Origin: Thermoanaerobaculia bacterium
Lineage (GTDB): Bacteria; Acidobacteriota; Thermoanaerobaculia; Thermoanaerobaculales; Sulfomarinibacteraceae
Assembly (NCBI GenBank): GCA_027061805.1
Contig: JAMOWA010000042.1
Coordinates: forward strand, 1-39,095
DNA: 39,095 nt
Reading direction: 5' to 3'
Part shown: piece after piece, positions 1 through 7,693 of the stretch
How positions within the stretch are numbered: position 1 is the first letter of the stretch
How the letters are laid out: each line of letters starts with the position of its first letter
Made by a program: the position numbers and the translations under genes
The notes under the pieces: model-generated
The model's input: only the letters and a program-made list of their open reading frames with translations
Database searches by the model: none
Told to the model about the DNA's origin: nothing

Positions 1-374
1 TTGCTGTCTTCTTCCTGATCCGATCAATCCGTGGAATCCGTGGTCCATTTTCCCGGGTGTGTGGGGGCCGATGCGGCAAGAATCCTCCTCGATCCAGGAC
101 TCTTGCAACAGGCTCAGGCAGGAAGCGAGGAACACCGGGGTCCGTGACTGTGACCGTATCCCTGCCTGGATCAAGGTCGCGGTCCGTATCATGGAGGGAA
201 TCCCCCGGCCGTCGATCCTGCGAATGTCCGGGTGACAAGATCCACGGTGGGACGCCTCCACCACGCACCGGTGATGCCCGGGCGCCTCCATCTCCCACCC
301 GAAGGGTTCGAGTGCCGCCCCCCGTTCCATGGCCCCCCAGCCGTGATCCGCCGTGATGTCCTCGTCGGTCTCCC
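1..374. other. Intergenic stretch downstream of the HerA-type gene
   Basis: I find no convincing gene here. The left third holds copy A of a dispersed repeat (7-116). The remainder is GC-rich, with no T-tract terminator for the minus-strand gene that ends at 375. Open frames on the plus strand here have low-complexity Arg/Pro/Ser composition and run antisense into the ATPase gene, so they look like GC-bias artefacts. Confidence 0.6.
7..116. repeat. Dispersed intergenic repeat, copy A (partner at 31490-31600)
   Basis: About 110 bases align without large gaps to 31490-31600, by eye at well over 80 percent identity. Shared blocks are AATCCGTG twice in short succession, TTTCCCGGGTG, GTGGGGGCCGATGC, and a final perfect block of more than 20 bases that begins TCGATCCAGGACTC and ends GGCTCA. 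Both copies are intergenic and have the same orientation. No protein is encoded. The GGGTGTGTGGGGGCC box at 55-69 is the reverse complement of the GC box seen repeatedly near 31.0 kb and 36.8 kb. Confidence 0.85.
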
Positions 375-2717
375 CTACTCCCAGACCAGAGCCACACGCT
401 GCACCACCACGTCCGCCCGGCGGGGCTTGACGGGGATCTCCTCGATGCGTCCCGCCTTCTCCTCGGATTCGGCAGCGATCCTCTCGATCTCCTCCACGAG
501 CTCCTCCTCGAGCTCCTCGAGCTCCTCCTCCAGCCGGCGGATCTCGGAGACCGACTCCTCCACGGCCGCCTCGGCCCGCTGGCGCATGCGCCGCTTCGTG
601 GCCGCGCTGCGGGTCTTCGAGCCCGCCCTCCGGGCCGCGCCGCGGAGACCCCCGGATCCCAGCAGCACCGACATGAGCCCGTCCACGATGCCCATCTTCT
701 CCTCGGCCTTCCGGGCGTCGAGCTCCCGCCGGTCACGGGCCAGTTCCTCCCGCTCCCGTTCCAGGCGCCGGCGCAACGTCTCGATCCGCCGTTCGAACCG
801 GGCCCTGACCCTGTCCTGTGCCGTGTCGTCGGCACGGTCCGCCACCTCCAGACAGCGCGCGAGGAACGCCTCGCGGTCCTCTCCGGGCTCCGCGGTGAGC
901 TTGAGCGCCCTGTTGGCGAGCACCGGCACGGGGTTCCTGGCGCGCCACGCCGCCACGTCCCTCTCGGCCCGCTCCACCGACCGGGCCAGCCCCCGGGGCA
1001 CCGAGGGCGGGAATGTCATGCCCTCCGGCGGCGTCTCCTGGAGGCCCGGCGGCTCCCCGAGGAGCTCCGCGCCGTCCCAGTCGGGCCGGCCCCCATCGTC
1101 GAACGGGATCCTCCAGCGCTCCTCCAGCTCCCTGCGAAGGTTGAGGCTGCGGCGCTCCACCGCCAGCGAGAGCTCGGCCAGGAGCCAGGGCCTCGCGGTC
1201 CCCGCACCCGGCGGCGCGAACAGCTGGCGCACCGCGGCGTCCAGGACGGGCGGGTGGTCCTGTGCGCCGGTTTCATCCCGACGGTCTTCGGCCGGCGGGC
1301 CTACCCGCTCCGGTGCAGGTCCCGTGGCGTCCCCCTCCCCCGATCCGGCCGCCACCGGTGCGAACCGCTCCACCAGGGGCCCCAGCTCGGCAGCCGCCAC
1401 AGGCCCGCGCAGGTAGCTCATGGCCCAGCGGCTCGAGAAGACCCTGACCCGTTCCTTCGCCCGGACGTCGAAGAGCAGGAACTGGCGCTTGTCCAGGCCG
1501 GCCACGAGGTCGTCCGCATCGGTGCCGTCGTCCAGGGCCGTGAGACCGAGCCCCTCCAGGGCCCGCCCCCGGTCCCGATCCGTGATGAGCCGCCCGACGA
1601 CCTTCACGCCGGCGTTGCCGAGGGCCTTGTAGTCCAGGTCCACGGGGTTCTGGGTGGCCAGCCATGCCCCCACCCCGAAGGCCCTGCCCTGCTTGAGCAG
1701 GGTCAGGAGGGGACGCTTGGTGGGAGGGTCGTGGGGGTGGGGAGGCAGGATCCCCTGCACCTCGTCCACGTAGAGCAGCGCGCGCAACGAGCCCGAGGCC
1801 GGCTGCCGCCGGGTCCACGCCATGAGCTCGGCGAACAGGAGGGTCAGGACGAAGAACCTCTGGGTATCGTCCAGGTGGGCCAGCGCCACGATGGTGGCCC
1901 GGGGTTCCCCCGGCGTGCCGAGAAGCCCGTCCATGTCCAGTGGAGCACCCTTCGTCCAGGCCCCGAAGGCCGGGCTCGCCAGGAGCGTGTTGAGGGCGAG
2001 AACCAGCTCCATGCGGTCCTTCCTGGGATACATGGTCTCCAGGGGCAGGACCCCGAGGCGCTCCATGGGCGGATCGGCCAGGGCGGCCAGGAGCCTCGCC
2101 AGGTCCACCCGCTCGCCGCGGCTCCAGAGCTCGAGGAGCACCGACGACAGCAGGACCATGTCGCGGTCCGTCAGGGGATCGCCCCCCCTGTCCACCAGCG
2201 AGAGGAGGGCGCCTGCGAGGCTCTGCACCCGTTCCCTGGTCCCGTCGGGATCGTCGCCCGGGCGCCACTCCCGGGGCGCCGAGAGGCTCGGCAGGACATC
2301 GAGCGGCGCCCCCGACTCCAGGCCGGGCGTCACGAGCTGCCATCGGACCCCGGAGGCCACCGCCCGGAGGTCCTCCGGCCCCAGGCCGGAACCCTCGAGG
2401 CCGCGGCGCCACAGCGAGGCCACATCGGCCGCACCCGTCTCAGGGTCCTCGCGGGCCAGGTCCGGCGGAAGCCACGGGCGGAAGTCCCCCGGCCGGAGAT
2501 CCGGGAAGTTGAGCAGCAGGTCCAGCATGTCACCCTTGAGATCGATCACCAGCAGCGAGGTCCCCCGGCGGGCCAGCTCCTCCAGCACCACGATTCCCAG
2601 ACCCGTCTTTCCCGAGCCTGTCATGCCGAGGCACACGGCATGGGTCGTGAGGTGATCGGGGTCCAGCGTGACCCTTCCGGCTTCACCGGAACCGATGTGG
2701 AGCTCGTTCGTCGTCAT
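375..2717 (-). CDS. HerA/DUF853-family ATP-binding protein
   Basis: This 780-residue protein belongs to the HerA-like FtsK/VirB4-type P-loop ATPases (bacterial DUF853 branch). Those proteins are thought to act as hexameric DNA or polymer motors; the true substrate here is unknown. Walker A is GMTGSGKT at residues 31-38. A hydrophobic strand ending in Asp (LLVIDLKGD) follows, then a Walker B-type LLYVDEVQG. The block ATQNPVDLDYKALGNAG is typical of this family. The C-terminal quarter is a long charged segment rich in Glu/Arg, probably coiled coil. I start at 2717 because GGAGG lies five bases upstream; an ATG four codons earlier overlaps that same GGAGG and is less likely. It stands alone on this strand, divergent from the gene at 2892. 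Confidence 0.85.
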   Translation of the reverse strand: MTTNELHIGSGEAGRVTLDPDHLTTHAVCLGMTGSGKTGLGIVVLEELARRGTSLLVIDLKGDMLDLLLNFPDLRPGDFRPWLPPDLAREDPETGAADVASLWRRGLEGSGLGPEDLRAVASGVRWQLVTPGLESGAPLDVLPSLSAPREWRPGDDPDGTRERVQSLAGALLSLVDRGGDPLTDRDMVLLSSVLLELWSRGERVDLARLLAALADPPMERLGVLPLETMYPRKDRMELVLALNTLLASPAFGAWTKGAPLDMDGLLGTPGEPRATIVALAHLDDTQRFFVLTLLFAELMAWTRRQPASGSLRALLYVDEVQGILPPHPHDPPTKRPLLTLLKQGRAFGVGAWLATQNPVDLDYKALGNAGVKVVGRLITDRDRGRALEGLGLTALDDGTDADDLVAGLDKRQFLLFDVRAKERVRVFSSRWAMSYLRGPVAAAELGPLVERFAPVAAGSGEGDATGPAPERVGPPAEDRRDETGAQDHPPVLDAAVRQLFAPPGAGTARPWLLAELSLAVERRSLNLRRELEERWRIPFDDGGRPDWDGAELLGEPPGLQETPPEGMTFPPSVPRGLARSVERAERDVAAWRARNPVPVLANRALKLTAEPGEDREAFLARCLEVADRADDTAQDRVRARFERRIETLRRRLEREREELARDRRELDARKAEEKMGIVDGLMSVLLGSGGLRGAARRAGSKTRSAATKRRMRQRAEAAVEESVSEIRRLEEELEELEEELVEEIERIAAESEEKAGRIEEIPVKPRRADVVVQRVALVWE

Positions 2718-2891
2718 CGGATCCTCCATGGGGCCAGACTAGCAAACCACGGGGCGACATGGCCTCGTCCGTCCCGACAGGGCCGGATCCTGCATTCCGC
2801 GGACTCTGGCACACCTTGTTGCGATCTGGTACCATTCCGGAAACACATTTCAGAGGGTTCTGGAACAGCCCGATGAACGGGAGGAAATCGC

Positions 2892-3278
2892 ATGGATCTG
2901 AATCTCGACGCACTTCTCGCTGCGGTGCAGGACACGGGGGTCTCGAGGCTCCAGGACACGTTCGGGCTGGATGCCGGGCAGGCCGCCGGTGCCGTGGAGG
3001 CCACCGTCGCCTCACTCGTGGGACAGGCCACCTCGAGCGCCGCCTCTCTTCCCGCACTGATGTCCTCCCTCGCCTCCGGTGGAGGTACCAACATCCTGGA
3101 AGGGCTCGCCGATCCCTCGGCCATGGTCTCCGCCGTGGTGGAAAGACTGGGTGTGAATTCCGAGATGGCCTCGGGAATCGTCCAGACCCTGCTCCCGGTC
3201 CTGCAGGAGGCGCTCGGCAAGCTCCTGTCCGGTGGGTCCGGCGTCTCCGGGATGCTCGGCGGACTGTTCGGCGACTGA
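2892..3278 (+). CDS. DUF937/YidB-like small protein
   Basis: This 128-residue protein is rich in Ala, Gly, Leu and Ser and has no signal peptide or Cys. The C-terminal half (ASGIVQTLLPVLQEALGKL followed by SGGSGVSGMLGGLFGD) resembles the helix-plus-glycine tail of DUF937/YidB-type proteins, whose function is not established. A ribosome site GGGAGG lies seven bases before the ATG. It is first in a same-strand series with a DUF481 barrel, a BON-LysM protein and MscL, which suggests an envelope-related role by context only. The family call rests on the pattern of the C-terminus. Confidence 0.65.
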   Translation: MDLNLDALLAAVQDTGVSRLQDTFGLDAGQAAGAVEATVASLVGQATSSAASLPALMSSLASGGGTNILEGLADPSAMVSAVVERLGVNSEMASGIVQTLLPVLQEALGKLLSGGSGVSGMLGGLFGD

Positions 3279-3343
3279 TCCCGGACGACCCGGGCTCTTG
3301 CACTGTCCGGAAAACAGACCACACAGACCCAAGGAGGATGAAC

Positions 3344-4129
3344 TTGAGGCACGAAACACCGGTATCACGCTCCCGCAGGCGGCCATGGGGCCCTGCACTC
3401 ATTGTCGCCCTGATGGCCGTACTGCTCACCATGAACCCACGTGTCATCATCGCCCAGGAGCAGCAGGAGGAGCCTCCCCCACCTCCCTGGTCCGGAAATC
3501 TCGGGCTCTCCTACCTCGCCACCGGCGGAAACTCGGACACGAGCTCCTTCGGTTTCGACGGCGAGGTCACGCGGATCCCCGATCCCTGGGGACTCGTGTT
3601 CACCGCCAATTACCTGAAGGCCAGCGACTCCGGGGAGACCACGGCCGAGCGGTACGGGCTCACCTTCCGTGGCACCCGCAAGATGAGCGAGCGGTGGGAG
3701 CTCTTCACCGGAGCCGGAGTCGGACGCGACCGGTTCGCCGGCTTCGATCTGAGAGCCCTTCTGGAGAGTGGGGCCTCCTACCACGTCCTCCTGGGACCGA
3801 AGACCTTCCTCCGCCTCGATGGAGGCCTGACCTGGACCAAGGAGGACCGGATCGGCGAGGAGGACCGGGACTACCTGGGAGCCTTGCTGGGGCTGGACTT
3901 CGCCTGGAAGCCCCGGAAAGGCACCGCGGTGACCCAGAAGCTGTCCTACTACCCGGATTTCGACCAGACCAGCAACTGGCGGGTCTGTTCGGAGACCGCC
4001 TTCCAGTCAGAGGTGGCCGGGCCGCTCGCCGTGAAGCTGAGCTACGAGGTCCGCTACCAGAACCTGCCGGTGCCGGGCTTCAAGAAGACCGACACCACGG
4101 CCAAGGCGTCGCTGGTCCTGAGCTTTTGA
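3344..4129 (+). CDS. DUF481 family outer-membrane beta-barrel protein
   Basis: About 261 residues: a basic N-terminus, a hydrophobic signal segment (ALIVALMAVLLTM), a probable cleavage after VIIAQ, a Pro-rich linker, then alternating aromatic and polar strands ending in ...LVLSF with the terminal Phe typical of outer-membrane barrels. Strand motifs such as GNLGLSYLATGGNSDTSS and the YPDFD...WRV block match DUF481 (YdiY-like) proteins of about 250 residues, which have no firmly known function. AAGGAGG directly abuts an ATG at 3338, leaving no spacer. The in-frame TTG at 3344 has a six-base spacer, so I prefer it; the two choices differ by two codons. Confidence 0.82.
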   Translation: MRHETPVSRSRRRPWGPALIVALMAVLLTMNPRVIIAQEQQEEPPPPPWSGNLGLSYLATGGNSDTSSFGFDGEVTRIPDPWGLVFTANYLKASDSGETTAERYGLTFRGTRKMSERWELFTGAGVGRDRFAGFDLRALLESGASYHVLLGPKTFLRLDGGLTWTKEDRIGEEDRDYLGALLGLDFAWKPRKGTAVTQKLSYYPDFDQTSNWRVCSETAFQSEVAGPLAVKLSYEVRYQNLPVPGFKKTDTTAKASLVLSF

Positions 4130-4158
4130 CGACCGGATGAAGGAAAGGAAGGAAGACC

Positions 4159-4620
4159 ATGGGACTGTTCGGATTTTTCGGCAACTCACTGAAGGACAAG
4201 GCAAGGAAGGCGCTGGACAGGGTGCGTGACGCCGTACGTGGCGTGACCGACCTCGACGCCACCGTGGAGGGCACGACGATCACGCTGTCGGGCACCGCCG
4301 AGAGCATGGAGGCCAAGACCCGGGCCATGGATGTCTTCTGCCAGCACGTGGGCGACGCCAACGTGATCAACACCATCCGCGTGAAGGAGGAGGCACGGCC
4401 CGCCGCTTCGGCACCACCTGTCACCGAGGCCCCGCGGGAGGCACCGGAGGTCACCGAGGTACGGATTCATGTGGTCGTCGCCGGGGACACCCTCGGCGCC
4501 ATCGCCCAGAAGTATTACGGCAAGGCAAGCGCCTACATGAAGATCTTCGAGGCCAACCGGGACATCCTGGACAACCCCGACCTCATCAAGGTGGGCCAGA
4601 AGCTCCGGATCCCGGAGTAG
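4159..4620 (+). CDS. BON-LysM domain protein, Kbp/YgaU-like
   Basis: This 153-residue protein has a short N-terminal helix (GLFGFFGNSLKDKARKAL) and a BON-type domain (about 25-80, including TVEGTTITLSGTAESMEAK). A Pro/Ala/Glu linker follows, then one LysM domain (about 103-152, VVAGDTLGAIAQKYYGKAS through VGQKLRIPE). Order and length match E. coli Kbp (YgaU, 149 residues), a cytoplasmic potassium-binding protein. There is no signal peptide, which agrees with Kbp rather than a cell-wall LysM protein. The next gene is mscL, 30 bases on, so a joint osmotic-response role is plausible but inferred. Confidence 0.87.
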   Translation: MGLFGFFGNSLKDKARKALDRVRDAVRGVTDLDATVEGTTITLSGTAESMEAKTRAMDVFCQHVGDANVINTIRVKEEARPAASAPPVTEAPREAPEVTEVRIHVVVAGDTLGAIAQKYYGKASAYMKIFEANRDILDNPDLIKVGQKLRIPE

Positions 4621-4650
4621 TTCGCCACTCTTTCCAGAAAGGAGCATGAC

Positions 4651-5094
4651 ATGATCAAGGAGTTCAAGGAATTCGCCATGCGCGGCAACGTCATGGACAT
4701 GGCCATCGGCATCGTCCTCGGCGCCGCCTTCGGCAAGATCGTCTCGTCGTTTGTCAAGGACATCCTGATGCCGCCCCTGGGGTACCTCATGGGCAACGTG
4801 GACTTCACCAACCTCTTCATCGATCTCTCGGGGAAGGGGTTCGCCACGCTCGAGGAGGCCCAGAAGGCGGGCGCCCCCACACTCAACTACGGCATGTTCC
4901 TCAACACCGTGGTGGACTTCGTCATCATCGCCTTCGCCATCTTCCTGGTGGTACGGCAGATGAACCGCCTCAAGAAGGCCGAGGAGCCGGCCCCCTCCGA
5001 ACCCACCACGAAGCCCTGCCCCTACTGCCTCTCGGAGATCCCTCTCGAGGCCACGCGCTGCCCGCACTGCACCTCGCAGCTCGAGGCCGCCTGA
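4651..5094 (+). CDS. mscL: Large-conductance mechanosensitive channel MscL with C-terminal zinc ribbon
   Basis: This 147-residue inner-membrane protein opens a pore under membrane tension to release solutes during hypo-osmotic shock. The N-terminal amphipathic helix and first membrane helix ([28 protein letters not shown] in pieces) are canonical MscL, and TM2 spans about residues 83-103. In place of the usual short cytoplasmic helical bundle, the C-terminus ends in a zinc-ribbon-like segment with CPYC (123-126) and CPHC (137-140), which may bind zinc and assemble or regulate the cytoplasmic end. AAAGGAG lies before the ATG. A strong GC hairpin follows at 5111-5143. Confidence 0.95.
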   Translation: MIKEFKEFAMRGNVMDMAIGIVLGAAFGKIVSSFVKDILMPPLGYLMGNVDFTNLFIDLSGKGFATLEEAQKAGAPTLNYGMFLNTVVDFVIIAFAIFLVVRQMNRLKKAEEPAPSEPTTKPCPYCLSEIPLEATRCPHCTSQLEAA

Positions 5095-5110
5095 TTCCGC
5101 AGCCGGAACC

Positions 5111-5143
5111 GGCGGTGGATGGCCTGGCAGGCCATCCGCCGCC
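5111..5143 (+). terminator. GC-rich hairpin after mscL, no clear T-tract
   Basis: Arms GGCGGTGGATGGCCTG and CAGGCCATCCGCCGCC are complementary apart from one G-T pair, giving a long stem with a tiny loop. The run after it is TCTGCCTCTCC, so this is not a textbook intrinsic terminator, but it may end or stabilise the mscL transcript. It also argues against any long upstream start for the next gene inside this hairpin. Confidence 0.5.
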
Positions 5144-5231
5144 TCTGCCTCTCCTCCGCCACCGGTTCCTCCCGAGATCTCCGCACGTGCCAGGCGTTGA
5201 CGCCGGGCGGCCGAGGCTCCATCATCGCCCG

Positions 5232-5570
5232 GTGCACCGCAGATACCCCCTCGCCGCGGCGGGCCTCGCACTCCTCTGGATCGCAGCAGCCCTTTCTGCC
5301 TCCCGGCCCCTCCTCCTCGTGACCACCGTGATGAGCCTCCTGGCCCCTGCCCTCCCCGCGCTGCACCGCAGGAACCCGGCCCGGCGCAGATTTCTCGTCA
5401 CCGGCCTCGTCCTCCTGGGGAGTCTCCTCGGTGGTTTCCTGGGCTTCCTGATGTGGGGTCCGGCTTCCGGAGGTGGGGCCCTGACGGCAATGGCGGTCCT
5501 GGTCGCCACGGCCGGCGTCACGGCACCCCTGATCTACGCGATGACCTTCGGCGACGGAGCAGGGTCATGA
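5232..5570 (+). CDS. Small inner-membrane protein, unknown
   Basis: About 112 residues starting at a GTG (MHRRYPLAAAGLALLWIAAALS). It has three or four hydrophobic segments: LAAAGLALLWIAAAL, LLLVTTVMSLLAPALPAL, FLVTGLVLLGSLLGGFLGFLMW and TAMAVLVATAGVTAPLIYAM. I do not recognise the family. Longer starts exist back to 5115 but would translate the mscL hairpin and give an unlikely Pro/His-rich leader. The reading frame is supported by its stop, which overlaps the ATG of the symporter gene as ATGA. That overlap suggests co-translation and possibly a small partner subunit, as in some solute symporters. No strong ribosome site is seen before the GTG. Confidence 0.6.
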   Translation: MHRRYPLAAAGLALLWIAAALSASRPLLLVTTVMSLLAPALPALHRRNPARRRFLVTGLVLLGSLLGGFLGFLMWGPASGGGALTAMAVLVATAGVTAPLIYAMTFGDGAGS

Positions 5571-6994
5571 CCGTGGGGCCGCTCGTCGCGGCAGTGGCGG
5601 CCTGCATCCTCCTGGCGGCGTGGGGCTGGACCCGGACCCGGGACGACGAGGGGTTCTTCGCCGCATCCCGCTCCGCAGGCCCGGTGCTGGCAGGGCTCGG
5701 GGGCACGGCGGCAGGGCTCTCCGCCTTTGTCTTCGTGGGCGGACCGGGGCTCATGGCCTCGCTGGGCATCGCCAGCCTGTGGATCGTCCTTTCCGCCCCC
5801 ATCACGGGAGCGCTCCAGTGCTGGGCCGTGGGTGAGCCCCTGACGCGCCTCGCCCGGACACACGGTTGCCTCACCATACCGGGCGTGGTGGCCTCCCGGT
5901 TCGGGGAGGGGGCCCCCAGGGCCCTGGCCGCCCTGGCCATCGTCGCCGGCGGCGTGGCCACCCTCGCCGTCCAGGTCAAGGGCATCGCCATCCTGGGAGG
6001 GGTCCTCACCGGACGACCGGGCTGGGTCTCCGCCGTGGTGCTGGTGGCACTCACGGCAACCTACACCGCCGCAGGCGGCATGCGTTCCGGGCTGCTGGCG
6101 GAGGCCTTCCAGGGTCTGCTCATGGGCTCTGCCGCCCTCCTTCTTGCGGGGGTGGCCCTGGGAAGGGCGGGAGGGCCGCAGGCCGCTCTGGCCACGGTGG
6201 CCACACTTCGTACCGAGCTGCTGGATCCCTTCAATGGCATCGGGGTCGCGGGCGCTGTGGGCTGGCTGCTGCTCTTCGGTCTCGGCACCTGTGCTCAGCC
6301 CCACTACCTCCAGAAGTTCCTGCTCCTGCGGGGTCCGGACTCCCTGCGGTGGATGCCGGCGGTCATGACCGTGGCCCTCCTGGCAGTGCTCACCGTCTGG
6401 TTCGGCGTGGGCCTTGGGGCGACGGCGCTCTGGCTCGACGGCGGCCTGAACGCGTCGGTTCCTGACGAGGTGGCCCCCGCCCTGCTCCGGACTCTCCCTC
6501 CGGCACTGATGGCCCTGGCAGCGGCGGCCATCGGGGCGGCGGTCATGTCCACGGCCACCTCGCTGCTGAACCTGGTGGCCGCGGCCCTGACCCGGGACCT
6601 TCCCCGTGCCATGGGACGGGGGGAGGCATCCGGCCTCCTGGCTCCGAGGCTCGCAACCGTGGGTACCGCGCTCGCGGCGCTCGGCCTGGGTCTGTCTTCG
6701 AACCGTCCCCTCGCGCTTCTGGGCGTGCTGGGCTGGGGAATGTTCACGGCGGCGCTGCTGCCCGTGATCGTCCTGGGGCTCAACTGGGAGGGGGCCACCG
6801 GGACCGGCGCCGTGGCGGCCATGCTCGTGGGGCCCGCCGTCCAGGTCGCCCTGGAGCTCGGGAGCCGTGGATCGGCCCTCCGGGCACTGGAGCCCGGCCT
6901 CGCCGGTGCCGCCATGGGGACCCTCGCCCTGGTGGGCCTCTCCCTCGCCCGCCCGGGCCGGTCCTCCGTGACTCCAGTGGAGGTGGAACCATGA
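5567..6994 (+). CDS. Sodium:solute symporter (SSS) family protein
   Basis: About 475 residues and roughly 12-13 hydrophobic segments. Matches to the SSS/LeuT-fold family include the early block FFAASRSAGPVLAGLGGTAAGLSAF, the TYTAAGGMRSGLLAEAFQGLLM block typical of these sodium symporters, and AAIGAAVMSTATSLLNLVAAALTRDL near TM8-9, where the sodium-site Ser/Thr residues sit. The substrate cannot be told; candidates for the family are proline, pantothenate, acetate or sugars. It is translationally coupled by 4-base ATGA overlaps to the small membrane protein before it and to the nth gene after it. Confidence 0.88.
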   Translation: MTVGPLVAAVAACILLAAWGWTRTRDDEGFFAASRSAGPVLAGLGGTAAGLSAFVFVGGPGLMASLGIASLWIVLSAPITGALQCWAVGEPLTRLARTHGCLTIPGVVASRFGEGAPRALAALAIVAGGVATLAVQVKGIAILGGVLTGRPGWVSAVVLVALTATYTAAGGMRSGLLAEAFQGLLMGSAALLLAGVALGRAGGPQAALATVATLRTELLDPFNGIGVAGAVGWLLLFGLGTCAQPHYLQKFLLLRGPDSLRWMPAVMTVALLAVLTVWFGVGLGATALWLDGGLNASVPDEVAPALLRTLPPALMALAAAAIGAAVMSTATSLLNLVAAALTRDLPRAMGRGEASGLLAPRLATVGTALAALGLGLSSNRPLALLGVLGWGMFTAALLPVIVLGLNWEGATGTGAVAAMLVGPAVQVALELGSRGSALRALEPGLAGAAMGTLALVGLSLARPGRSSVTPVEVEP

Positions 6995-7656
6995 AACCGT
7001 GGACCGGGGTCCAGATCCGGGAGCTCGTGGCCAGGATGGAGACCGCCAGGGCCGGCTGGCGCCCCACCACTCTCACCGAGGTGGAGCGGAGCTCCAGGTC
7101 GCCGTTCCGCCTGTTGATCTCCTGCGTCATCTCCCTGCGGACCAGGGACCAGGTGACCCACGAGGCCTCCAAACGGCTCTACGCCCTGGCGGACACCCCC
7201 GGGGGCATCGCCTCCCTGGACGAGAGCGTGATCGCGCAGGCGATCTACCCTGCCGGCTTCCACAACACCAAGGCCCGGCAGATCCGCGAGATCTGCCGGA
7301 TCCTCGAGGAGGAGCACGGGGGGGCCGTTCCCCCCTCCGAGGAGGCCCTCCTCCGCCTGCCCGGGGTGGGACGCAAGACAGCCAACCTGGTCCTCGGCCT
7401 GGGTTTCGGCATTCCGGCCATCTGCGTGGACACCCACGTCCACCGCATCTCGAACCGCCTCGGACTCGTGGACACGAGGACGCCCGAGGCCACCGAGCGC
7501 GCCCTGCAGCAGGTCCTCCCCACGGACCTCTGGGTCCCCGTCAACGACCTCATGGTGACCTTCGGCCAGAACCAGTGCCACCCCACCTCGCCGCGCTGCT
7601 CCACCTGTACCCTGGCGGACCTGTGCCCGCGGATCGGCGTCACCAGGAACCGTTGA
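6991..7656 (+). CDS. nth: Endonuclease III, DNA glycosylase/AP lyase
   Basis: This 221-residue protein removes oxidised pyrimidines and nicks the abasic site in base-excision repair. The helix-hairpin-helix LPGVGRKTANLVLG carries the catalytic Lys (K129). VDTHVHRISNRLG carries the catalytic Asp (D147). The C-terminal 4Fe-4S loop has C196, C203, C206 and C212 with the classic spacing of 6, 2 and 5. It is full length for the family. The start overlaps the symporter stop as ATGA. The pairing with a transporter is probably incidental coupling. Confidence 0.96.
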   Translation: MKPWTGVQIRELVARMETARAGWRPTTLTEVERSSRSPFRLLISCVISLRTRDQVTHEASKRLYALADTPGGIASLDESVIAQAIYPAGFHNTKARQIREICRILEEEHGGAVPPSEEALLRLPGVGRKTANLVLGLGFGIPAICVDTHVHRISNRLGLVDTRTPEATERALQQVLPTDLWVPVNDLMVTFGQNQCHPTSPRCSTCTLADLCPRIGVTRNR

Positions 7657-7665
7657 GGAGAGGTC

Positions 7666-7691
7666 CCACCAGGCGTCGCGCCGACCGGTGG
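7666..7691. terminator. Hairpin in the gap between convergent genes
   Basis: CCACC-A-GGCG-TCG-CGCC-GACC-GGTGG forms a two-part stem that fills the 37-base gap between nth and the TPR gene. There is no T-run on either side, so it is only a candidate bidirectional terminator. Confidence 0.4.
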
Positions 7692-7693
7692 CT

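Noticed and set aside
2807-2822. Sigma54-like site TGGCAC...TTGC upstream of the DUF937-like gene
   Set aside because: The GG and GC elements are 11 bases apart, one more than the required 10, and no enhancer-binding context is visible.
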